Shown here: piece after piece, positions 1 to 7,059 of the stretch
Layout of the letters: the number at the start of each line of letters is the position of its first letter
How positions within the stretch are numbered: the first letter of the stretch is position 1
From: an uncultured Sphingobium sp.
Lineage (GTDB): Bacteria; Pseudomonadota; Alphaproteobacteria; Sphingomonadales; Sphingomonadaceae
NCBI GenBank assembly: GCA_913773715.1
Contig: CAJYHD010000733.1
Coordinates: forward strand, 1-9,803
Direction of reading: 5' to 3'
DNA: 9,803 nucleotides
The notes under the pieces: model-generated
The model's database searches: none
The model's input: the letters and a program-made list of their open reading frames with translations, nothing else
Told to the model about the DNA's origin: nothing
Made by a program: the position numbers and the translations under genes

Positions 1-31
1 GCGCGAGCAGACCCAGATCGAACTGATCGCG
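1..31. other. Fold-back strand-switch junction at left edge
   Basis: Read on the plus strand from base 2, this stretch encodes REQTQIELIA, the conserved SHMT motif that should follow HELK in the minus-strand glyA next to it. The minus-strand glyA and this inverted piece share CGCGA (27-31), consistent with a strand switch at a 5-base microhomology. The outer 10 bases (1-10, GCGCGAGCAG) and bases 23-32 form an inverted repeat with one mismatch. The extra base at position 1 fits a continuing fold-back better than a simple inversion, because an inversion would be followed by a serine codon. An assembly or amplification artefact is more likely than biology. Confidence 0.65.
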
Positions 32-124
32 CTTCAGTTCATGTTCGACGCCCGCGAAGACGGCGGGGTCGGCATCGGCGACGGAACGGGTGAAGAAACC
101 GGAGGGGACGGAATAGCTGCTCAC
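1..124 (-). CDS. glyA: Serine hydroxymethyltransferase, N-terminal fragment (partial)
   Basis: SHMT is a cytoplasmic PLP enzyme that interconverts serine and glycine and supplies 5,10-methylene-tetrahydrofolate. A GTG start (122-124) is preceded by AGAGGA seven bases upstream. The first residues include SGFFTRSVADADPAVFAGVE and then HELKR, which fits the N-terminus of alphaproteobacterial SHMT (an FFTR-x-ADADP segment followed by an ELxR helix). After HELKR the minus-strand reading becomes DQFDLGLLA, where SHMTs have xQxxIELIASEN. The expected motif is instead encoded on the opposite strand over bases 2-31, so the last roughly 9 codons are probably not the true gene order. The gene diverges from the prp operon, with about 500 bases between them. 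The identification rests on about 31 residues plus the motif on the other strand. The catalytic core lies outside the window. Confidence 0.72.
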   Translation of the reverse strand, partial: MSSYSVPSGFFTRSVADADPAVFAGVEHELKRDQFDLGLLA

Positions 125-131
125 GATAATA

Positions 132-137
132 TCCTCT
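132..137 (-). promoter_or_regulatory. Ribosome binding site deciding the glyA GTG start
   Basis: On the minus strand these bases read AGAGGA, a good Shine-Dalgarno match seven bases before the GTG at 124. No better in-frame start lies downstream within the visible part, and the protein match begins within a few residues of this GTG. Confidence 0.6.
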
Positions 138-455
138 GAGATGGGGCGGGTGCGCGGATCATTCGCGCGCTGCCGAACACGGGGAGACACCTCTCGATCG
201 GCGGTTCGAAAAGTCGGGCAATCTCCTTCGGTCTGTCATCTCGGACATGGCGACAGCGGCCCCTTACAAAGATTAGGACGCGGCGTCTTCCAAAAATAGC
301 TTGGGGTCGGACGACCGTAACTTGCGCCGCCCCTCCGCTATCGATCCCGTCAGGGCAAGGGCCAGCTTCTCGCATCTGGACATCAAGATAGACACTGAAA
401 TGGACAGAAAATCCAAAACCGGATCCAAGTGGAGCCTTAACTCACACAAAGTCAT

Positions 456-507
456 TTCGCAAATTCGCAAAGTCGCGAAGTGGAGGTGCGCAACTTCGCT
501 TGTTCGC
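456..507 (+). promoter_or_regulatory. Candidate prp operator: cluster of TTCGC(AAA) half-sites
   Basis: TTCGCAAA occurs twice in tandem (456-463 and 464-471) and is followed at once by GTCGCGAA (472-479). Bases 464-479 therefore form an imperfect inverted repeat with TTCGC and GCGAA arms. A second pair of TTCGC half-sites follows at 495-499 and 503-507, with the same 8-base step. From memory of the family, short-chain fatty-acyl regulators of the RamB/PccR (ScfR) group bind TTTGCAAA-like repeats upstream of propionate genes. The sites here resemble that motif with a T-to-C change. Location 120-170 bases before acnD fits an operator. The regulator itself is not in the window, so this is an inference from pattern and position. 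Confidence 0.45.
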
Positions 508-628
508 TGCCCTTTACCCCCGCCATGCTTGCAGATAACACGCGCGGAATACGGCCAGCCCGGCTTGTTTACCGCCGCCTGCGCCACCATGTCGCGCCTG
601 CACCGACAGGCTGGAGAGAGCGCCGCCG

Positions 629-3253
629 ATGAATAAAGCATTTCGCAAAAATCTTCCCGGCACCTCCGTCGACTATTTCGATACGCGCGAAGCGATCGAA
701 GCGATCAAGCCCGGCGCCTATGATGGCCTGCCTTATGTGTCCCGCGTGTTGGCCGAGCAGCTGGTGCGGCGCTGCGACCCTGCGATCCTGACCGATGCGC
801 TGACGCAGATCATCGATCGCAAGCGCGACATGGATTTTCCCTGGTATCCCGCCCGCGTGGTATGCCACGACATCCTCGGCCAGACGGCGCTGGTCGATCT
901 GGCCGGCCTGCGCGACGCGATCGCGGATCAGGGCGGCGATCCGGCCAAGGTCAATCCCGTCGTGCCGACCCAGCTAATCGTCGACCATAGCCTGGCGGTC
1001 GAATATGGCGGCTTCGACCCGCAAGCGTTCGATAAGAACCGCGCGGTGGAGGATCGCCGCAACGAGGATCGCTTCCACTTCATCGAATGGACCAAGAAGG
1101 CGTTCGAGAATGTCGATGTGATCCCGGCTGGCAACGGCATCATGCACCAGATCAATCTGGAGAAGATGTCGCCCGTCATCCAGCTGCGCGACGGCGTCGC
1201 CTTCCCCGACACCTGCGTCGGCACCGACAGCCACACGCCGCATGTCGATGCGCTGGGCGTCATCGCGATCGGCGTCGGCGGGCTTGAGGCGGAGACGGTG
1301 ATGCTGGGCCGCGCTTCGATGATGCGCCTGCCCGACATCGTCGGCGTCAAGCTGACCGGCAAGCGGCAACCGGGCATCACCGCCACCGACATCGTGCTGG
1401 CGCTGACCGAATATCTGCGCCAGTCGAAGGTCGTCGGCGCGTGGATCGAGTTCTTCGGAGAGGGTGCAGACAGCCTGACGATCGGCGACCGCGCGACCAT
1501 TTCCAACATGTGCCCCGAATATGGCGCGACCGCCGCCATGTTCCATATCGACAGCCAGACGATCGACTATCTGCTGCTGACGGGCCGGGAGTCCGAGCAG
1601 GTGAAGCTGGTCGAAACCTATGCCAAGCATACGGGTCTGTGGGCCGACGATCTGCGCAAGGCCGAATATGAACGCGTGCTGGAGTTCGACCTGTCGAGCG
1701 TTGTGCGCAATATGGCCGGGCCGTCAAACCCGCATCGCCGCCTGCCAACGAGCGCGCTGGAAGAACGCGGCATCGCCGTCAATCTGGCCAAGGCACGGGC
1801 CGAGGAACGCAAGGGGCTGCTGCCCGACGGCGCGGTCGTCATCGCGGCGATCACAAGCTGCACCAACACGTCGAACCCGCGCAACGTGGTTGCGGCGGGG
1901 CTGGTGGCGAAGAAGGCCAACGACTTGGGCCTCGTCCGCAAGCCTTGGGTGAAGTCGAGTTTCGCGCCCGGATCGAAGGTCGCGCGGCTCTATCTGGAGG
2001 AATCGGGCTTGCTGCCCGAGCTGGAGAAGCTGGGTTTCGGCATCGTCGCCTATGCCTGCACCACCTGCAACGGAATGTCAGGTGCGCTCGACCCCAAAAT
2101 CCAGAAGGAGATCATCGACCGCGATCTCTACGCGACCGCCGTACTCTCGGGAAATCGCAATTTCGACGGGCGTATACACCCCTATGCCAAGCAGGCGTTC
2201 CTGGCCTCCCCGCCCCTCGTCGTTGCCTATGCGATCGCGGGCACGGTGCGCTTCGACATCGAAAAGGATGTGCTGGGCGTGGTCGATGGGCGCGAAATTC
2301 GCCTGAAGGACCTGTGGCCCACCGACGAAGAGATCGACGCCATCGTCGCCGCGTCGGTCAAACCCGAGCAGTTCCGCAACGTGTACGAACCGATGTTCGC
2401 CCCACGTGGCGACAAGGGCGAAAAAATCAGCCCGCTTTACGACTGGCGGCCGCAGTCCACCTATATTCGCCGCCCGCCCTATTGGGACACGCAGGGCGTG
2501 GGCGCGCTGGCAGCCAATCCCCGTACGCTGAAGGGAATGCGTCCGCTCGCTGTGCTGCCCGACAATATCACCACCGATCATCTTTCGCCGTCCAACGCCA
2601 TATTGGCGACTTCCGCGGCAGGTGAATATCTGACGAAGATGGGCGTGCCCGAAGAGGACTTCAACAGCTATGCCACTCACCGCGGCGATCACCTGACGGC
2701 GATGCGCGCGACCTTCGCCAATCCCCAACTGGTCAACGAAATGGCCATTGTGAACGGTGAGGTGAAGAAGGGTTCGCTAACGCGGGTAGAGCCGGACGGC
2801 AAGGTGATGCGCATGTGGGAGGCGATCGAAACCTATCTCGACCGTCGTCAGCCGCTGATCATCATCGCAGGTGCGGATTATGGACAGGGCTCCTCGCGCG
2901 ACTGGGCAGCGAAGGGCGTGCGGCTTGCGGGCGTGGAGGCGATCGTCGCCGAAGGGTTCGAGCGCATCCATCGCACGAATCTGATCGGCATGGGCGTGCT
3001 GCCGCTGGAGTTCAAGGCGGGCGTGACGCGCCTGACGCTCGGGCTGGACGGGACCGAGACCTATGACGTGCAGGGCGAGCGGCGGGCGCGCGCCGACCTG
3101 ACTCTGGTGATCCATCGCCAGAGCGGCGAGCGGATCGAACTGCCGGTCACCTGCCGCCTCGACACGGCGGAGGAAGTGTCGATCTACGAAGCGGGCGGCG
3201 TGCTGCAACGCTTCGCGCAAGATTTCCTCGCGTCGGAGGCGGAAGCGGCGTGA
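629..3253 (+). CDS. acnD: Fe/S-dependent 2-methylcitrate dehydratase AcnD
   Basis: This 874-residue aconitase-superfamily enzyme acts in the cytoplasm in the 2-methylcitrate cycle. It dehydrates 2-methylcitrate to a 2-methylaconitate isomer, which PrpF converts to the form that is rehydrated to 2-methylisocitrate. The N-terminus (FRKNLPGTSVDYFDTREAIE, then PWYPARVVCHDILGQTALVD) is the AcnD signature rather than that of housekeeping AcnA. The three [4Fe-4S] ligands are visible: C411 in TSCTNTSNP, and C477 and C480 in ACTTCNG. The substrate-binding GTDSHTPHVD segment and the C-terminal swivel-domain motif YGQGSSRDWAAKG (about 751-763) are intact. Length is normal and no frameshift is seen. The ATG at 629 has GGAGAGAG eight bases upstream. 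It is the first gene of the operon, and its stop overlaps the prpF start by four bases, implying translational coupling. Confidence 0.95.
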   Translation: MNKAFRKNLPGTSVDYFDTREAIEAIKPGAYDGLPYVSRVLAEQLVRRCDPAILTDALTQIIDRKRDMDFPWYPARVVCHDILGQTALVDLAGLRDAIADQGGDPAKVNPVVPTQLIVDHSLAVEYGGFDPQAFDKNRAVEDRRNEDRFHFIEWTKKAFENVDVIPAGNGIMHQINLEKMSPVIQLRDGVAFPDTCVGTDSHTPHVDALGVIAIGVGGLEAETVMLGRASMMRLPDIVGVKLTGKRQPGITATDIVLALTEYLRQSKVVGAWIEFFGEGADSLTIGDRATISNMCPEYGATAAMFHIDSQTIDYLLLTGRESEQVKLVETYAKHTGLWADDLRKAEYERVLEFDLSSVVRNMAGPSNPHRRLPTSALEERGIAVNLAKARAEERKGLLPDGAVVIAAITSCTNTSNPRNVVAAGLVAKKANDLGLVRKPWVKSSFAPGSKVARLYLEESGLLPELEKLGFGIVAYACTTCNGMSGALDPKIQKEIIDRDLYATAVLSGNRNFDGRIHPYAKQAFLASPPLVVAYAIAGTVRFDIEKDVLGVVDGREIRLKDLWPTDEEIDAIVAASVKPEQFRNVYEPMFAPRGDKGEKISPLYDWRPQSTYIRRPPYWDTQGVGALAANPRTLKGMRPLAVLPDNITTDHLSPSNAILATSAAGEYLTKMGVPEEDFNSYATHRGDHLTAMRATFANPQLVNEMAIVNGEVKKGSLTRVEPDGKVMRMWEAIETYLDRRQPLIIIAGADYGQGSSRDWAAKGVRLAGVEAIVAEGFERIHRTNLIGMGVLPLEFKAGVTRLTLGLDGTETYDVQGERRARADLTLVIHRQSGERIELPVTCRLDTAEEVSIYEAGGVLQRFAQDFLASEAEAA

Positions 3254-4440
3254 GCGGCCAGGTCTGCATCCCCGCCACCTACATGCGCGGTGGTACGAGC
3301 AAGGGCGTGTTCTTCCGGCTGGAGGATTTGCCCGAACGGTGCCGGGCGCCGGGCGTAGCGCGGGACAAGCTGTTCCAGCGGGTGATCGGCAGCCCCGATC
3401 CCTATGGCGCGCAGATTGACGGCATGGGCGGCGCGACGTCCAGCACCAGCAAGTGCGTCATCATCTCGCCCGCCACGCAGCCGGGGCATGATGTTGATTA
3501 TCTCTATGGGCAGGTGTCGATCGATACCGACTTCGTGGACTGGTCGGGCAATTGCGGCAATCTGTCCACGGCGGCGGGCGCGTTCGCGATCCATGCGGGC
3601 TATGTCGATCCCGCGCGGGCCGTGGATGGCGTCTGCACCGTGCGCATCTGGCAGGCGAATATCGGCAAGACGATCATCGCACATGTGCCGGTGGCGGATG
3701 GAGCCGTGCAGGAAACGGGCGATTTCGAGTTGGACGGGGTGACCTTTCCTGCGGCCGAGATCGTGCTGGAGTTCGTCGATCCGGCGGATGAGGGCGAGGA
3801 TGGCGGGGCAATGTTCCCGACCGGCAATCTGGTCGATGAACTCGACGTCCCGGAGAACCTCGTCGCAGGTGGTAAGCTGAAGGCCACGCTCATCAATGCG
3901 GGCATCCCGACGATCTTCGTGAATGCGAGCGACATCGGCTATACCGGCACCGAATTGCGCGAGGCGATCAATGGCGACGCCGCGGCGCTGAAGCGCTTCG
4001 AAGCGCTGCGGACGATTGGCGCGCTGCGCATGGGCCTCATCAAGGCTCCTGAGGAAGCCGCCAAGCGGCAGCATACGCCCAAGATCGCGTTCGTGGCATC
4101 GCCTGTGGATCATCGCACGTCGAGCGGCAAGCAAGTCGCAGCTGGCGAGATTGATCTGCTGGTGCGCGCGCTGTCGATGGGCAAGCTACATCACGCAATG
4201 ATGGGAACCGCCTCGGTCGCGATCGCGGCGGCGGCGGCGGTGCCCGGCACACTCGTCAACCAGGCGGCTGGCGGCGGCGAGCGGCAAGCGGTACGCTTCG
4301 GTCATCCGAGCGGCACGCTGCGCGTCGGGGCGGAAGCGAAGCAGGAGGGCGGCCAGTGGACCGTCACCAAGGCGATCATGAGCCGCAGCGCACGCATCCT
4401 GATGGAAGGGCATGTGCGCGTGCCCGAAAACGCATTCTAA
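3250..4440 (+). CDS. prpF: 2-methylaconitate cis-trans isomerase PrpF
   Basis: PrpF (396 residues, diaminopimelate-epimerase-like fold) isomerises the 2-methylaconitate made by AcnD and is the obligate partner of that enzyme. Family motifs are intact: [13 protein letters not shown] near the N-terminus, [15 protein letters not shown] with K68, SGNCGNL with C102, and a C-terminal [11 protein letters not shown] segment. K68 and C102 sit at the spacing of the lysine and cysteine proposed as active-site residues in Shewanella PrpF. The start is a GTG whose bases overlap the acnD stop codon. GGAGG at 3235-3239, inside the end of acnD, gives a ten-base spacing. Expression is therefore probably coupled to acnD. 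The length matches the family, and I see no sign of damage. Confidence 0.95.
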   Translation: MSGQVCIPATYMRGGTSKGVFFRLEDLPERCRAPGVARDKLFQRVIGSPDPYGAQIDGMGGATSSTSKCVIISPATQPGHDVDYLYGQVSIDTDFVDWSGNCGNLSTAAGAFAIHAGYVDPARAVDGVCTVRIWQANIGKTIIAHVPVADGAVQETGDFELDGVTFPAAEIVLEFVDPADEGEDGGAMFPTGNLVDELDVPENLVAGGKLKATLINAGIPTIFVNASDIGYTGTELREAINGDAAALKRFEALRTIGALRMGLIKAPEEAAKRQHTPKIAFVASPVDHRTSSGKQVAAGEIDLLVRALSMGKLHHAMMGTASVAIAAAAAVPGTLVNQAAGGGERQAVRFGHPSGTLRVGAEAKQEGGQWTVTKAIMSRSARILMEGHVRVPENAF

Positions 4441-4460
4441 GATATACGGAGAGAAGAAAC

Positions 4461-5633
4461 ATGGCCGACGCCGACGCACCAGCACCCGCCTTCAAGCCCA
4501 AGAAATCGGTGGCGCTTTCCGGCGTGGCAGCGGGCAACACCGCGCTCTGTACCGTGGGGCGGACGGGCAATGACCTGCATTATCGCGGCTACGACATTCT
4601 GGAATTCGCTGAAGCGGCGGAATTCGAGGAAATAGCGCATCTGCTGGTACATGGCGAATTGCCGACCGCCTCGCAGCTGAAAGCCTATAAAGCCAAGCTC
4701 AAGAGCCTGCGCGGTCTTCCGATCGCGGTTAAGGATGTGCTGGAGGCGATCCCCGCCGCCGCGCACCCGATGGACGTGATGCGGACGGGCGTGTCGGCGC
4801 TCGGCTGCGCACTGCCCGAAACGCATGATCACAATATCGCCGACGCGCGCGACATCGCCGACCGGCTGATGGCGTCGCTGGGGTCGATGCTGCTCTATTG
4901 GTATCATTTCGCGCATCGCGGTAACCGGATCGAGGTCGAGACCGACGACGACAGCATCGGCGGCCACTTCCTGCACCTGCTGCACGGCGAAACCCCGCCC
5001 GAAAGCTGGGTCAAGGCAATGCACGTCTCGCTCATCCTCTATGCCGAGCATGAGTTCAACGCGTCGACCTTCACCGCGCGCGTGATCGCAGGTACTGGGT
5101 CGGATATGTACAGCGCGGTCGCTGGCGCGATCGGTGCACTTCGCGGCCCCAAGCATGGCGGCGCGAACGAGGTCGCTTATGAAATCCAGAAGCGCTACGC
5201 CACGCCGCAGGAAGCCGAGGACGACATCCGCCGCCGCGTCGAGGCCAAGGAAGTCGTGATCGGCTTCGGCCACCCGGTCTATACCGTGTCCGACCCGCGC
5301 AACGTCGTCATCAAGCGCGTCGCCAAGTCGCTGGCCGACGAAGCGGGCGCGCAGCGGCAGTTCGCCGTCGCCGAACGGATCGAGAGCGTGATGTGGGACG
5401 CCAAGAAGATGTTCCCCAATCTCGACTGGTTCTCGGCCGTGTCCTATAATCTCATGGGCGTGCCGACCGCGATGTTCACGCCGTTGTTCGTCATCTCGCG
5501 CACGTCCGGCTGGGCGGCGCACGTCATCGAACAGCGTCAGGACAACAAGATCATCCGCCCGTCGGCCAACTATACCGGGCCGGAAAACCTGAAGTTCGTG
5601 CCGCTTGCCGAACGCGAAGACACCGTAGGATAA
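4461..5633 (+). CDS. prpC: 2-methylcitrate synthase PrpC
   Basis: This 390-residue citrate-synthase-family enzyme condenses propionyl-CoA with oxaloacetate to give 2-methylcitrate, the entry step of the cycle. The N-terminal [16 protein letters not shown] and LHYRGYDI segments are typical of PrpC-type synthases. The catalytic residues correspond to H232 (GPKHGGANE), H271 (GFGHPVY) and D322 (LDWFSA). AEHEFNAST with H197 and the C-terminal [11 protein letters not shown] are also in place. The frame is open upstream to 4356, but the ATG at 4461 is preferred. It has GGAGAG about seven bases upstream and starts 20 bases after prpF, while the longer frame would run inside prpF and add residues foreign to the family. 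A housekeeping citrate synthase is an alternative name, but the prp context decides it. Confidence 0.95.
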   Translation: MADADAPAPAFKPKKSVALSGVAAGNTALCTVGRTGNDLHYRGYDILEFAEAAEFEEIAHLLVHGELPTASQLKAYKAKLKSLRGLPIAVKDVLEAIPAAAHPMDVMRTGVSALGCALPETHDHNIADARDIADRLMASLGSMLLYWYHFAHRGNRIEVETDDDSIGGHFLHLLHGETPPESWVKAMHVSLILYAEHEFNASTFTARVIAGTGSDMYSAVAGAIGALRGPKHGGANEVAYEIQKRYATPQEAEDDIRRRVEAKEVVIGFGHPVYTVSDPRNVVIKRVAKSLADEAGAQRQFAVAERIESVMWDAKKMFPNLDWFSAVSYNLMGVPTAMFTPLFVISRTSGWAAHVIEQRQDNKIIRPSANYTGPENLKFVPLAEREDTVG

Positions 5634-5642
5634 GGACTGCAC

Positions 5643-6557
5643 ATGCCCTATTTGACCGCCGACGATCTGCCGACGACGAGCGCCGGCAAGCGCTTCAGCG
5701 AGGCGCTGGCTCGGCCCGGCATCTATCGCCTGCCCGGCGCGCATAACGGGCAGGCGGCGATCCAGGCAAGACTAGCCGGGTTCGACGGCCTGTATCTGTC
5801 AGGCGCGGCGATGACCGCATCGATGGGCCTGCCCGACCTTGGCATCATCACGGTGGACGAGGTCGCCTTCTTCATCCGCCAGATCGTGCGGTCGTCGGGC
5901 TTGCCTTTGCTGGTCGATGGCGACACCGGCTATGGCGAGGCGCTCAATGTCATGCACATGGTCCGCACCTTCGAGGATGCGGGCGCTGGCGCGGTCCATC
6001 TGGAAGACCAGATCCTGCCCAAGAAGTGCGGGCATCTGAACGGCAAGAACCTCGTCCCCGCGCAAGACATGGCGGCGAAGGTCGCGGCGGCGGCGAAGGC
6101 GAGCCGCGACATCGTGATCGTTGCACGCACCGATGCTGCGGGCGTCGAAGGCTTCGACGCGGCAGTGGATCGCGCCAAGATGTATGTCGATGCAGGCGCG
6201 GACGCGATCTTCCCCGAAGCGCTCAACACGCGCGAAATGTTCGAGAAGTTCGCCAAGGCGATGCCGGGCGTTCCCCTGCTCGCCAACATGACCGAATTCG
6301 GCAAGACCCCCTTCTTCACCGCCGAGGAGTTCGAGGCGATGGGGTACAAGATGGTGATCTGGCCGGTGTCGTCGCTGCGCGTCGCCAACAAGGCGCAGGC
6401 CAAGCTCTATGCCGCGATCGCCAAGGATGGCGGCACGCACAATATGGTGGGCGAGATGCAGACGCGCGCCGAGTTGTACGACACGATCGGCCTGCATGAT
6501 TACGAGGCGCTGGACGCATCGATCGTGAAGACGATCGTGCCAGAGGCGATCGTCTGA
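5643..6557 (+). CDS. prpB: 2-methylisocitrate lyase PrpB
   Basis: This 304-residue isocitrate-lyase/PEP-mutase superfamily enzyme cleaves 2-methylisocitrate to pyruvate and succinate, the last step of the cycle. The KKCGH signature with catalytic C129 is intact. So is the Mg-binding DGDTGYG loop (D92, D94), along with VHLEDQ and ARTDA segments typical of PrpB barrels. The length is normal for the family. The ATG at 5643 has AAGGA six bases upstream, and that sequence overlaps the prpC stop region. The gene is last in the operon and is followed after about 40 bases by a strong terminator. A sibling function such as carboxyphosphonoenolpyruvate mutase is unlikely given KKCGH and the neighbours. 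Confidence 0.95.
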   Translation: MPYLTADDLPTTSAGKRFSEALARPGIYRLPGAHNGQAAIQARLAGFDGLYLSGAAMTASMGLPDLGIITVDEVAFFIRQIVRSSGLPLLVDGDTGYGEALNVMHMVRTFEDAGAGAVHLEDQILPKKCGHLNGKNLVPAQDMAAKVAAAAKASRDIVIVARTDAAGVEGFDAAVDRAKMYVDAGADAIFPEALNTREMFEKFAKAMPGVPLLANMTEFGKTPFFTAEEFEAMGYKMVIWPVSSLRVANKAQAKLYAAIAKDGGTHNMVGEMQTRAELYDTIGLHDYEALDASIVKTIVPEAIV

Positions 6558-6572
6558 CGCTAACGATGTTCA

Positions 6573-6592
6573 GGGCTGGGTGCGCTCAGCCC
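6573..6592 (+). other. Small hairpin downstream of prpB
   Basis: GGGCTG (6573-6578) pairs perfectly with CAGCCC (6587-6592). A further G-C and a G-U pair extend the stem to eight around a four-base loop. No T-run follows, so it is not a terminator by itself. It may protect the 3' end of the prp mRNA or act with the terminator just downstream. Confidence 0.4.
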
Positions 6593-6599
6593 ACTTCCC

Positions 6600-6635
6600 G
6601 GGGATCGCGTCGTGCAGGGCGCGGTCCCCTTTTTT
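6600..6635 (+). terminator. Rho-independent terminator of the prp operon
   Basis: The arms GGGGATCGCG (6600-6609) and CGCGGTCCCC (6620-6629) form a ten-pair stem with one U-G wobble around a ten-base loop, followed directly by six T (6630-6635). It points rightward, 43 bases after the prpB stop. On the minus strand no T-run follows the hairpin, so it serves prp only and not the convergent modE-like gene ending at 6652. Confidence 0.88.
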
Positions 6636-6651
6636 CAGAATGTCGAGTGGA

Positions 6652-7038
6652 TCAAGCGGGATCGGCCTTTGCCGGGACAGGCGTATCACGCAGCATGTCG
6701 TCGATGAGCGGAACTGCCGCTCCAAGTGCGGCTCCGGACGCCGCATCCTGCGCCGCGCGGTAGGCGGCCAGCACCACCTCCCCCGCCGGGGTCACATGCG
6801 CACCCCCGCCCCGCCCGCCACCGGGCGTCGTATCAACCAGCCGATCGCGCCAGCATCGGTTCATGGCATCGACCAGCAGCCATGTGCGCCTATAGCTCAT
6901 GCCGAGCGCCCGCCCCGCCGCCGAGATCGATCCATGCAGGCGGATCGCGTCGAGCAGATCCGCCTTGCCCGGTCCCATGGCAATTTCGTCGCCGCAGAAA
7001 ATCTGCACCTTCACCTTGAGAGCGCGCGCCTGTGTCAT
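6652..7038 (-). CDS. Short ModE-type winged-helix transcriptional regulator
   Basis: This 128-residue protein matches the N-terminal DNA-binding domain of ModE. Residues about 24-70 (KADLLDAIRLHGSISAAGRA, LGMSYRRTWLLVDAMN) form the helix-turn-helix. The Gly-rich GGGRGGGAHVTPAGEVVL is the wing region shared by ModE and LysR-type heads. E. coli ModE is about 260 residues with a C-terminal molybdate-binding pair of TOBE domains. Here only about 40 Ala-rich residues follow, so the protein probably does not sense molybdate by that route. The ATG at 7038 lies 21 bases after the receptor stop and lacks a strong ribosome site, suggesting translation by read-through from the receptor. It is probably the last gene of the receptor unit. 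The regulated genes and ligand are unknown. Confidence 0.85.
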   Translation of the reverse strand: MTQARALKVKVQIFCGDEIAMGPGKADLLDAIRLHGSISAAGRALGMSYRRTWLLVDAMNRCWRDRLVDTTPGGGRGGGAHVTPAGEVVLAAYRAAQDAASGAALGAAVPLIDDMLRDTPVPAKADPA

Positions 7039-7059
7039 CGCGCCATCATAGAGCGATGG

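Larger units (their letters stand above)
125..628. promoter_or_regulatory. Divergent intergenic control region between glyA and the prp operon
   Basis: About 500 bases carry no convincing gene. The open frames here (for example plus 301-636 and minus 273-641) have no recognisable family, no good ribosome site and poor composition. The part around 370-475 is clearly more AT-rich than the flanking genes. It should contain the glyA promoter (leftward) and the prp promoter (rightward). I could not fix a convincing -35/-10 pair for either. The main structured element is the TTCGC half-site cluster at 456-507. The acnD ribosome site, GGAGAGAG at 613-620, lies eight bases before the ATG at 629. A PrpR or ScfR-type regulator gene, often adjacent to such operons, is not encoded here. 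Confidence 0.6.

Noticed and set aside
277..287. Short perfect inverted repeat GACGC-G-GCGTC in the glyA upstream region.
   Set aside because: Five-base GC-only arms are expected by chance in this composition and no related copy is nearby.
301..636. A 111-codon plus-strand frame between glyA and acnD (and a 122-codon minus frame at 273-641).
   Set aside because: No recognisable domain and no ribosome site; the plus frame runs into the acnD start, and the region looks like a regulatory spacer.
4356..4460. Upstream extension of the prpC frame inside prpF.
   Set aside because: The added residues do not resemble PrpC, while ATG 4461 has a proper ribosome site and fits family length.
4437..5744. 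A 435-codon minus-strand open frame opposite prpC.
   Set aside because: It mirrors the prpC codons, has His/Arg-rich low-similarity sequence, and has no ribosome site; prpC is fully intact with catalytic residues.
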